From contig NZ_PNCJ01000036.1 of the NCBI RefSeq assembly GCF_005887115.1, positions 1 through 64,000 of the forward strand: a stretch of 64,000 nucleotides of DNA. The letters are read 5' to 3'. The stretch is from Pseudoalteromonas rubra. Lineage in GTDB: Bacteria > Pseudomonadota > Gammaproteobacteria > Enterobacterales > Alteromonadaceae. A program made the translations under genes and the position numbers. The notes beneath the pieces were generated by a model. That model did no database searches. It saw only the letters and a list, made by a program, of their open reading frames with translations, and was not told the DNA's origin. Below, piece after piece: positions 29,076 to 36,291 of this stretch (the stretch's first letter is position 1; every line of letters begins with the position of its first letter).

Positions 29076-30473
29076 CTATCCCCGACCCGGACCACCTGGT
29101 AGTCTGCCACCGCAACTGGTTAGCGCATTACTTTGCAGCTCTCCGGCAAATCTATCGCCTACCGTATAGGGAAATGCCGGTATCAGTTTGCCATTCTCTT
29201 CGCGGGCTGTGACGTGATAGTGATAGCCACGCTCAGAATCACTGTGGCCATTGTATTGGTCCAGATAATTACCGCCCTGAGCAGTCAACGCTGTATTCCA
29301 ATAGAAATCTTCTTTATAGTAGCCGTTTTCAGCAACCAGCTCATTGTTGGACAGCGTGCGCACCACAGCAGAAAAACCGGGTCCGCTGGAAACAGTACGG
29401 GTGCCCTGGCTGACATCGTATTGGTCATTCAGCACACAGCTTCGGGCACCGTCGCTGCATCCCGTCGCTTCACTGGCGCTATAGTCCCGGACTTCCCAAC
29501 TACTGATTGCCAGTTGCCCTTGCGCCTCCCAGGGGCCATAAATCGCATACCCATCCGCGGCATAACCATAAATAGGAGAGTGACCCATACCAGTGTCCCC
29601 TACCATATCGGCCAGGCATGATGAGTAATAGTGGTGATGATAGTCACCCTGTGCAGCATGGCCGCCGCACACATCAACATCATATTGCTCTGCAACCGGT
29701 GCCAGTGTCTGCCATACTCCTTCGTTGTTATAGCTCTGTCCATCCCCCCAGTTATACACAGAGGTCCCGTTAACCCAAAAACCTACCGACCCTAAGCCCG
29801 TCTCGCAGGTTTCGCTAGTCTGTGTTGGCTGGTTTGGAAAGGTACCCGTTTTGTCCATCACTTCAGGGCATACCGGACCCGGCGGCCAGTAACCCTGTCC
29901 CGCGTCTAATGCACAACTGTTGTTGCTGTTGTACCCTATATCCTGACCAAACTCTACCACATCGCCAATCGCCACAGCGGGCGAACCTGTGGCAAAATCG
30001 GAATTGGCTCTGGGCCGTGAAGACAAGCTTGTCAATACCGCCTCGTCGATGACAACCTGGTAATCCGGCATACCAGAAGCGCTAACCACGGTATAGCGTT
30101 GGCCCGATTGCTCAATGGCACTGACTGTTTGCACGTTAACCTTCGCGGGCTGCCCCGAATCATCCAGCATGATTGCAGCCGATTCTGCCTCAGAGCTCAG
30201 GATCCAGCCAGGTAGCGTGTTTGTTTCTTCTGGATCATTTGATACTTGATCACCCTCATCACTGGTGTTACTCGAGCCAGTGCCGCTATCATCATCATTT
30301 GACTGAGCATTGTCATTACTCTGATTCGCTGTGCTCTGGTTAGTAACGGCTGACTCCGTACTCTGGCTTTCGTCAGAGCCTCCTGAACCACAGGCACTAA
30401 GCACTGTAGCACTCATCATAAGTGCCAAGATTTTAAGTGTGCCTGGGTAGCTGAATTCGTTCGTTAATTTCAT
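29076..30473 (-). CDS. YHYH-domain lipoprotein
   Basis: A 465-aa secreted lipoprotein. The signal peptide ends in a lipobox (VLSAC, Cys at about residue 28), followed by a Ser/Asn/Asp-rich low-complexity spacer (about 30-85). The C-terminal half is a YHYH domain, with GDYHHHYYSSC, GHSPIYGYAADGYAIYGP and the eponymous GYHYHVT near residue 425. The many Cys in pairs suggest disulfides. The family is common in marine and planctomycete genomes and its function is not known; the histidine clusters suggest metal coordination. It is first in a two-gene operon with a His-tailed exported protein. A tandem direct repeat lies upstream of its start. Confidence 0.85.
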   Translation of the reverse strand: MKLTNEFSYPGTLKILALMMSATVLSACGSGGSDESQSTESAVTNQSTANQSNDNAQSNDDDSGTGSSNTSDEGDQVSNDPEETNTLPGWILSSEAESAAIMLDDSGQPAKVNVQTVSAIEQSGQRYTVVSASGMPDYQVVIDEAVLTSLSSRPRANSDFATGSPAVAIGDVVEFGQDIGYNSNNSCALDAGQGYWPPGPVCPEVMDKTGTFPNQPTQTSETCETGLGSVGFWVNGTSVYNWGDGQSYNNEGVWQTLAPVAEQYDVDVCGGHAAQGDYHHHYYSSCLADMVGDTGMGHSPIYGYAADGYAIYGPWEAQGQLAISSWEVRDYSASEATGCSDGARSCVLNDQYDVSQGTRTVSSGPGFSAVVRTLSNNELVAENGYYKEDFYWNTALTAQGGNYLDQYNGHSDSERGYHYHVTAREENGKLIPAFPYTVGDRFAGELQSNALTSCGGRLPGGPGRG

Positions 30474-30515
30474 TGCCTGTCTCCGTTGCTGTTCGGCCTG
30501 ACTTACACACTAACG

Positions 30516-30551
30516 AAACAATGTGCAAACAGATGGCAAACAATGTGCAAA
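30516..30551 (-). promoter_or_regulatory. tandem 14-bp direct repeat (probable regulator site)
   Basis: AAACAATGTGCAAA occurs at 30516-30529 and again at 30538-30551, a period of 22 bp, or two helical turns. It sits 43-78 bp upstream of the YHYH start codon. Two sites on one face of the helix is the usual arrangement for a dimeric or cooperative regulator. Confidence 0.6.
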
Positions 30552-30699
30552 TAGTGTGTATCACTCACCCACCTCAAGTGACATCATTTTAAAACACGTA
30601 ACTATTTAAAAAATTTAGCTTTATTAATTACTTGATAACGCAGAACTTTCGCCTGGTTTGCTTGTTTATGACATTTAAATTGCGCTACCATAGCAACCT

Positions 30700-30720
30700 A
30701 ATAATAAATAATTCTTATCA
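30700..30720 (+). promoter_or_regulatory. possible Fur box upstream of feoA
   Basis: The AATAATAAATAATTCTTATC stretch resembles three imperfect NATAAT hexamers, the last inverted, as in Fur operators. It lies just upstream of feoA, where iron repression is expected. Confidence 0.45.
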
Positions 30721-30737
30721 AGGTTTGCATTATCTCT

Positions 30738-30962
30738 ATGACACTTGCAGATTTAAAACCAAACGACACAGCGATTATTGCGGGTATTGCTCATCCGGAT
30801 GCAGCCCTGATCAGCCGCGTGATGGCACTGGGTTTGATCCCGGGAGAGGAGATCACAGTGCTCAATATCGCTCCATTGGGGTGCCCTATTCAGACCAAAG
30901 TTGGTAACACCTATATCAGTATCCGCAAAACGGATGCACACTTTATCCAACTGAACCGCTAA
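30738..30962 (+). CDS. feoA: FeoA, ferrous iron transport accessory protein
   Basis: A 74-aa SH3-like cytoplasmic protein that assists FeoB in ferrous iron uptake. The sequence pattern LADLKPNDTAIIAGI, then RVMALGLIPGEEITVLNIAPLGCP, is characteristic of FeoA. The length is normal. feoB follows 19 bp downstream. A possible Fur box lies about 20 bp upstream of the start, consistent with iron repression. No feoC is found after feoB. Confidence 0.93.
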   Translation: MTLADLKPNDTAIIAGIAHPDAALISRVMALGLIPGEEITVLNIAPLGCPIQTKVGNTYISIRKTDAHFIQLNR

Positions 30963-30981
30963 CTTAAAGGAGTAAGGTCAC

Positions 30982-33066
30982 GTGAGAATCGCCCTCGTTG
31001 GTAATCCCAACTGTGGTAAAACCACCCTATTTAACCGTCTTACCGGCGCCAGGCAAAAAGTGGGGAACTGGCCTGGCGTCACAGTTGAACGCAAAAGTGG
31101 CGAGCTAACGCTACAGAGTCAGCAGGTTGAGCTCATTGACTTACCGGGCCTGTACAGTATGGCCCAGATAGATCCGGGCCAGGATGAGCAGATTGCCATT
31201 GACTATCTCCGCTCCCAAGACGCCGACCTGATAGTCAATGTTGTCGACTGTGCCAACCTCGAACGCAATTTGGTTCTAACCACCCAAATGCAGGAAACGG
31301 GCACGCCCGTGATTGTGGTCGCCAATATGACTGATGTGGCGCGCCAGCAAGGCAAAGAGCTTAACCTTGAACTGTTGGCGCAACGCCTTAATACGCCAGT
31401 GATCGCTATGGTGGGTTCAACCGGTGAGGGAATGCAGGCACTGACCGATGCCTTAATTCATCACCTTCAATCAAATAAGCCGACAACAAGCAGGCAGCCT
31501 GTCACTAAGTCAGATACCAACAACGAAGACACTGTAAAACGATATCAAAGCGTCAAAAAGCTCAGTAACGGTGTCAGTGTTATGTCGCAGACGCGCTCTG
31601 ATTTCACCACGTCGCTCGACAAGCTAGTGCTAAATCGTTGGCTTGGCGTCCCTATCTTCTTGTTTATGATGTACCTGATGTTCACCATTGCCGTCAACTT
31701 CGGGGCCGTCTTTATCGATTTTTTCGATATTCTGGTTGGTGCCATCTTTATCGAGGGGACCAAATTGCTATTGACCAGCCTGGGGGCGCCTGAGTGGCTT
31801 GGAGTGATCCTGGGTGACGGATTTGGCGCCGGCCTGCAGCTGGTCGCGACCTTTATTCCTGTTATTGCAGTACTATATTTCTGTTTGTCCATTCTTGAGG
31901 ACAGTGGCTACCTATCGCGTGCTGCTTTTGTTATAGACCGCCTGATGTCATCTATTGGTTTACCCGGCAATGCGTTTGTGCCACTGATTGTGGGCTTTGG
32001 TTGTAACGTCCCCGCCGTGATGAGCGCACGTACTATGAGCAGGGAGTCAGACCGCCTTCTGACGGTAATTATGGCCCCTTTTATGTCCTGTGGCGCTCGC
32101 TTAACGGTATATGCGTTATTTGCCGCGGCATTTTTCCCGGTCAATGGTGCCAATATTGTCTTTGCACTGTACTTGATTGGCATTGTCGTTGCTGTGGGGT
32201 CTGGCTATCTGTTCAGAAAACGGGTGTTCAAACAGGAGAAAGTGCCCTCTTTTATTGAGATGCCCGCCTACCACCTGCCGGTGTGGCGTAACCTGATGAT
32301 GACCACCTGGCAGCGTTTGCGTAGCTTTATTACGCGTGCCGGTAAAACCATTGTATTCGTGGTCGCGCTGCTGAGCATGATCAATTCCATTGGTACGGAC
32401 GGCAGTTTTGGTCATGAGAACAGCGACGCCTCATTGCTCTCTAAAGCGGCGCAGGTGGTTACACCGGTGTTTTCACCGCTGGGTATTGCAGAGGATAACT
32501 GGCCGGCAACCGTGGGGATAGTCACCGGTTTGTTTGCTAAAGAGGCCATTGTTGGCACCATGGATGCCCTGTACGTAGGGGCGCAGGAACAACCCGGTGA
32601 CTGGTCTCTCAAAGACGCCGCAAGTGAAGCGGTGATGACCCTGTGGGATAATTCCGTTGATTTGCTTAACAACCTCGGTGACCCACTGGGTCTGGGTGCC
32701 GTTGAAGAAGGCGCAGATGCGGGCAACGAGTTATTGAGTGCGATGGCGGCGCAGTTTGATGGTCAGCTCGGCGCCTTTGCCTACCTGGTACTTATCTTAC
32801 TTTATACCCCCTGTGTTGCGGTACTGGGGGCGATTAAACGTGAATCTGGCAGTCAGTGGATGTGGGTGGTGATTGGCTGGACAACCTCGATTGCCTATAT
32901 TCTGGCGACCCTGGTCTACCAGATAGGACAGCTGAGCACGGCACCGGCCTCTGCCGTAATGTGGATTACGCTGATGCTGGCGGCTTTGTTTGCCTGGTGG
33001 CTACTGCTTGGACATCTGAGCAAAAAGGTCAATCCAGTGCCAACTTACAAAATTGAGTTGAGCTAA
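30982..33066 (+). CDS. feoB: FeoB, ferrous iron transporter
   Basis: A 694-aa inner-membrane Fe(II) transporter with an N-terminal G-domain: G1 GNPNCGKT (7-14), G3 DLPG, G4-like NMTD. The membrane part starts near residue 214 (LDKLVLNRWLGVPIFLF) and has both Gate regions (GCNVPAVMSARTM and PFMSCGARL) and the LLYTPCVAVLGAI helix. It uses a GTG start with AAGGAG upstream. The protein is about 65 residues shorter than E. coli FeoB between the G-domain and helix 1. Most of the helical (GDI-like) subdomain is missing, leaving only its last helix (VKRYQSVKKL). It forms an operon with feoA and ends at a strong terminator. Confidence 0.95.
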   Translation: MRIALVGNPNCGKTTLFNRLTGARQKVGNWPGVTVERKSGELTLQSQQVELIDLPGLYSMAQIDPGQDEQIAIDYLRSQDADLIVNVVDCANLERNLVLTTQMQETGTPVIVVANMTDVARQQGKELNLELLAQRLNTPVIAMVGSTGEGMQALTDALIHHLQSNKPTTSRQPVTKSDTNNEDTVKRYQSVKKLSNGVSVMSQTRSDFTTSLDKLVLNRWLGVPIFLFMMYLMFTIAVNFGAVFIDFFDILVGAIFIEGTKLLLTSLGAPEWLGVILGDGFGAGLQLVATFIPVIAVLYFCLSILEDSGYLSRAAFVIDRLMSSIGLPGNAFVPLIVGFGCNVPAVMSARTMSRESDRLLTVIMAPFMSCGARLTVYALFAAAFFPVNGANIVFALYLIGIVVAVGSGYLFRKRVFKQEKVPSFIEMPAYHLPVWRNLMMTTWQRLRSFITRAGKTIVFVVALLSMINSIGTDGSFGHENSDASLLSKAAQVVTPVFSPLGIAEDNWPATVGIVTGLFAKEAIVGTMDALYVGAQEQPGDWSLKDAASEAVMTLWDNSVDLLNNLGDPLGLGAVEEGADAGNELLSAMAAQFDGQLGAFAYLVLILLYTPCVAVLGAIKRESGSQWMWVVIGWTTSIAYILATLVYQIGQLSTAPASAVMWITLMLAALFAWWLLLGHLSKKVNPVPTYKIELS

Positions 33067-33079
33067 GTGCACAACAAAA

Positions 33080-33104
33080 CGGGAGCCAGTGGCTCCCGCT
33101 TTTT
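33080..33104. terminator. Rho-independent terminator, bidirectional
   Basis: Stem CGGGAGCC / GGCTCCCG (33080-33087, 33091-33098) with a 3-nt loop; T-rich tail CTTTTTA on the plus strand and a T-rich tail on the minus strand. It serves feoB and the convergent gene ending at 33103. Confidence 0.85.
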
Positions 33105-33399
33105 ATTCAGCTTGTGCTGGTTTTACTTTTACCAGACCCGTGCGGATGGCCGCAAAGTAAAGGCCTTCTGCAATCAATACTGTTGGCAGCACCACCTTGA
33201 TCCAGAAGCCTTCTGAGCCATAGAAGTGCCATAAGATAGCACTGATCACCGCCATTAAAATACCCGCGACAATGCCCGCGCTCATCAAACTCAGCGCGAT
33301 CGGCGCTTTGCAGCTGCCGCATTTTAGTTTAAATGGATTCGGTGTATTTAATACCGACATAAAGGAGATATCGCTGTCACATTTACCACATTTACTCAT
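33103..33399 (-). CDS. zinc-ribbon membrane protein, hypothetical
   Basis: A 98-aa protein starting at the ATG at 33399. The long frame upstream to 33573 is an unlikely extension. It opens with a zinc-ribbon (KCGKCDSDISF ... LKCGSCKAPI, two CxxC pairs about 25 residues apart), followed by two hydrophobic helices (about 38-60 and 66-86). The function is unknown; similar short CxxC-plus-two-helix proteins occur widely. It is second in a two-gene operon with the membrane protein at 33423, 23 bp away. Confidence 0.65.
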   Translation of the reverse strand: MSKCGKCDSDISFMSVLNTPNPFKLKCGSCKAPIALSLMSAGIVAGILMAVISAILWHFYGSEGFWIKVVLPTVLIAEGLYFAAIRTGLVKVKPAQAE

Positions 33400-33422
33400 A
33401 CTATTACTCTTTGTTTTACGTT

Positions 33423-33794
33423 TTACTTGTCGAAATATTGCTTGACGTCGCTGGCATACAGTACCCACATTGCTAAAGCAGGATAGATAAACAGATCGAC
33501 TAAATCCCAGACTGGTAGCGCGCCCTCGGTACCCAGTAGTAAGTCTGAACTTTGTACAAATACACAAACCCACACTGTATAGAAAAAGAAATTACGCCCC
33601 CTGGGCTTTCTCTTGGCAATATGCCACATTGCAACAAACTGGATAAATACCATGGTTAACCAGAACAGCACCAGGATCGTGGCCTCCGATGGTTGCTCGG
33701 AAACCAGATAACTCAGCACTGAGATCGCCAAAGGCCACAACCCGTAGCCGACAAAACACACTAATACTGTGATCAACACCGCGAATGGGATCAT
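33423..33794 (-). CDS. small membrane protein, DUF2569-like
   Basis: A 123-aa protein with four predicted membrane helices (about 1-25, 40-60, 68-88, 95-112) and a basic loop (AKRKPRGRN) between helices 2 and 3. The C-terminal end (YPALAMWVLYASDVKQYF) resembles that of DUF2569 membrane proteins, which end in Y-x-x-S-x-R-V-x-x-T/Y-F. The match is tentative. No function can be given. The downstream zinc-ribbon gene is probably co-transcribed. Confidence 0.65.
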   Translation of the reverse strand: MIPFAVLITVLVCFVGYGLWPLAISVLSYLVSEQPSEATILVLFWLTMVFIQFVAMWHIAKRKPRGRNFFFYTVWVCVFVQSSDLLLGTEGALPVWDLVDLFIYPALAMWVLYASDVKQYFDK

Positions 33795-34113
33795 AAATAA
33801 TGAATTCCTTCTTAACGCTTAGTCCGGATTGAGGTCGGACTACGCCAGCTTGAAAGTTGCATATATCAGACTTAAAAAATCTGTCTGTCCACATAAATGG
33901 GGCGCCAGTTTACAGCATTGCGGATATAGAAAGAATAACCAGTTTACACTCCTATACATTTGAATTGCCGAACTCTATTTTTCTCGGTTCAGTTCGTTTC
34001 ATTTACTTTTCATCACACCATGCTAACCTAGTCCCGCTTTCACACACTATGTACCTAAATTAATGTGTTTCAGGCAATACACCCAAAAGGAAAACCATAA
34101 CTAAAAAGGATCT
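33795..34113. other. intergenic region, no gene seen
   Basis: 319 bp between divergent genes. It is A/T-rich and contains no convincing hairpin, repeat or coding sequence. An open frame at 33857-34063 has no ribosome-binding site. It presumably carries the two divergent promoters, which I could not place with confidence. Confidence 0.4.
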
Positions 34114-35043
34114 ATGATGAAAATCAAATCCCTCTTGCTCGCTACTATGATATCGCTGAGCAGTCACGCCGCAGATCTCAGTGAATCTTACCCAATAACC
34201 AGCACCACGTACCTCTCTGATGGCACACCCGTGGATATGCCCTTTCATGTGCAAGGTGAAGCCACCAGTGCTGTTGTCGGATTGATTGATGCGAATGTTG
34301 CACAGTTTTTTTTATGGAACTGGCAATGGGAGCCAGTCCGGCTGCATTGTGAGGGCACTGCATCGAAAGGCATTGGCGCGCTTTATACGCAAAAAATTAC
34401 CGCCAGCCCGGCGGGTGCCTATAACGAAACCATCTCAAGCTTTTATGTTAAGCGTCGTGGCAGTGTCGACCCCATTTTGCCCTGTCCGGGTGATATGACC
34501 GAGCCAAGTGCTCAACTGGATTTTACCGGTAAAGTACTGGCGGCACTGGCAGCTGCGAATGCCGAACAACAAGCTGCTGGAAAACCGCATAACTATGCGC
34601 TTTACAACCAGCACCTGATGCTCGATAACCCTGTTGCAATCAGAGCTGGCCGCGAGATCTGGGGCTACCCCAAACAAGCAGCCGATGTGGCTATTACTAT
34701 CACCCCTCACCAGCATACATTAACTCTGGCTAACCAATATACCGGACAACCCATGCTGGACGTGTCCTATACCCGTCAGATTGGCGTTAACCTGCCACTG
34801 CATTCTGTTGGTGATAATGTGCTTCCTGACTACCTGTTACCCGATTACAGCAAAGTACCGCAATTGAGTGGTGTATTATCGAGTGACAGTGGTTGGATGA
34901 TGCCATTTGTGGGAGAGTTTACGATTCATTCAAGAGCTAGCCTGACAACTTTCTTCCTGGCAGAAAGTGATTTTACACCTGTCGCTGTCCTGGAGTTTCC
35001 TGATGTTTCAGGCGTCGCTATGCCCCTGTACGGCCGGGAGTAG
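34114..35043 (+). CDS. exported acetoacetate decarboxylase-like protein
   Basis: A 309-aa protein of the acetoacetate decarboxylase (ADC) fold with an N-terminal signal peptide (MKIKSLLLATMISLSSHA), which is unusual because ADC is cytoplasmic. The family signature AIRAGREIWGYPKQAADV is present; Lys187 occupies the position of the Schiff-base lysine, but the second lysine beside it in true ADC is Gln188. Start codons ATG-ATG at 34114/34117 follow AAAGGA. Activity could be decarboxylation, aldol chemistry or none; the family includes non-decarboxylases. It stands alone, with a hairpin at 35066-35095. Confidence 0.75.
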   Translation: MMKIKSLLLATMISLSSHAADLSESYPITSTTYLSDGTPVDMPFHVQGEATSAVVGLIDANVAQFFLWNWQWEPVRLHCEGTASKGIGALYTQKITASPAGAYNETISSFYVKRRGSVDPILPCPGDMTEPSAQLDFTGKVLAALAAANAEQQAAGKPHNYALYNQHLMLDNPVAIRAGREIWGYPKQAADVAITITPHQHTLTLANQYTGQPMLDVSYTRQIGVNLPLHSVGDNVLPDYLLPDYSKVPQLSGVLSSDSGWMMPFVGEFTIHSRASLTTFFLAESDFTPVAVLEFPDVSGVAMPLYGRE

Positions 35044-35065
35044 TGCCTGAGCACTGATAGTATAT

Positions 35066-35095
35066 GCCTGCCCCCATAGCTGTTTTTCGGCAGGC
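35066..35095 (+). terminator. hairpin after the ADC-like gene
   Basis: Stem GCCTGCC / GGCAGGC with a loop of 16 nt; no T-run follows. A weak terminator candidate. Confidence 0.35.
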
Positions 35096-35207
35096 TCCGC
35101 AGGGTTGTTTGAATTAAACGCAGGTGCTTGTTTCTCCTGTGCCTTTTATCATTTCAGCCCTGATAACTGACTGCCCAACATAGATGTTCCCAATGCAGTA
35201 CATCATA

Positions 35208-36281
35208 CTAGTAGCCAAACAGCTCACCATACCCTTGCCCTGAAAACCCACCCTGACTGCGTATTCGGCCTTCCCAGTATGGTATGCTCAGAGTATTCAA
35301 GGAGTTTGACTGCAGCGCATCGATGATCACCGCTTCTTTGCCCGGTAACTGCAATTGCCAGCTAACTGGATGTGTCACGCCATGCGTTTTCGCCCGGTTC
35401 AGCACTGTCAGAGTGACTTGTTCGTCGGGATATGCGATAACCTCTCCAGACGATGATATCTCTGAGGCACTACAATAAGCATAAGCGTGTTTTTCATCCC
35501 GAGTGCAGAATGCCATCAGTGCACCTTGCTTGGGGTCACTACTTTGTAAACTAAACCAATCCCATCCTCCGTGCTGACTATCAATCAGGCCCGAAGACCA
35601 CTCTCTGTCCAGCCAGGCCTGACCTGCAACCTCATAATCTTTGCCCGCATAGGTCAACGTCCCTGCTACCTGTAAAAAGGGGTAACTGTAATAAAAGGAA
35701 GCATGACCCTGCTGTGTTTTCTGGCTGTATCCCTGCTCGCCATGCAACACCTGCGGGCTGTTTGCCAGTGTAATATCCAGGCCATAACCTGATTCCCGGG
35801 TTTGTAATCGCAATGGTAAGAATGAACTCTCTCGACTTGCCAGTTGCCAGTTATCCAGCCGAGCAATAAAAGGACTGGCCTGAATCTCGACCTGCCCGGC
35901 TCTGCCATAACGCTCAAATGCATGATGTGTACGACCATTCTGCAGGGCAAAATGCGCAAAGTACAGCTGACCATCCCACCAGGGCGACCCCTGAAAAGCA
36001 GAAAAGCCTGGGTCGAGCACTCGGAACAAAGTCCACTGCATACCAAACTGAGTGCCATCCTGTGCGCTCAGATTGCCCGTCACGTACCACCATTCCACAC
36101 CTTGTTCAGGGTGCGCACCATGATCGCGGGGAAACACCAGAGATTGCGAAGAACTTACCGGCTCACCGAGCTCCTGACCAAGTACAGCCATTGCTGCATT
36201 ATTATTTTCAGCGTCAGGTGCGCCAGGCTGGCACCCTGTTAAAACGAATAGTATGAGTAAAATTAACCCGGTAAACTGCAT
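35208..36281 (-). CDS. AttH/CrtC-like lipocalin lipoprotein
   Basis: A 357-aa lipoprotein with a lipobox (LTGC, Cys at about residue 17). The rest is a duplicated lipocalin-like (AttH) fold: the signature EWWYVTGNL (about 63-71) and the second-half WLDREWS (about 225-231) are clear. It is the last gene of an ATPase - double permease - AttH operon, the arrangement of the AttEFGH transporter. The permease ends 10 bp upstream. By analogy it would bind a lipid-like cargo for the transporter. Substrate unknown. Confidence 0.83.
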   Translation of the reverse strand: MQFTGLILLILFVLTGCQPGAPDAENNNAAMAVLGQELGEPVSSSQSLVFPRDHGAHPEQGVEWWYVTGNLSAQDGTQFGMQWTLFRVLDPGFSAFQGSPWWDGQLYFAHFALQNGRTHHAFERYGRAGQVEIQASPFIARLDNWQLASRESSFLPLRLQTRESGYGLDITLANSPQVLHGEQGYSQKTQQGHASFYYSYPFLQVAGTLTYAGKDYEVAGQAWLDREWSSGLIDSQHGGWDWFSLQSSDPKQGALMAFCTRDEKHAYAYCSASEISSSGEVIAYPDEQVTLTVLNRAKTHGVTHPVSWQLQLPGKEAVIIDALQSNSLNTLSIPYWEGRIRSQGGFSGQGYGELFGY

Positions 36282-36291
36282 TTTTTACTCC

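Noticed and set aside
33857-34063. Possible 68-aa gene in the 33.8-34.1 kb gap
   Set aside because: No ribosome-binding site and no family features; the sequence looks like intergenic DNA.
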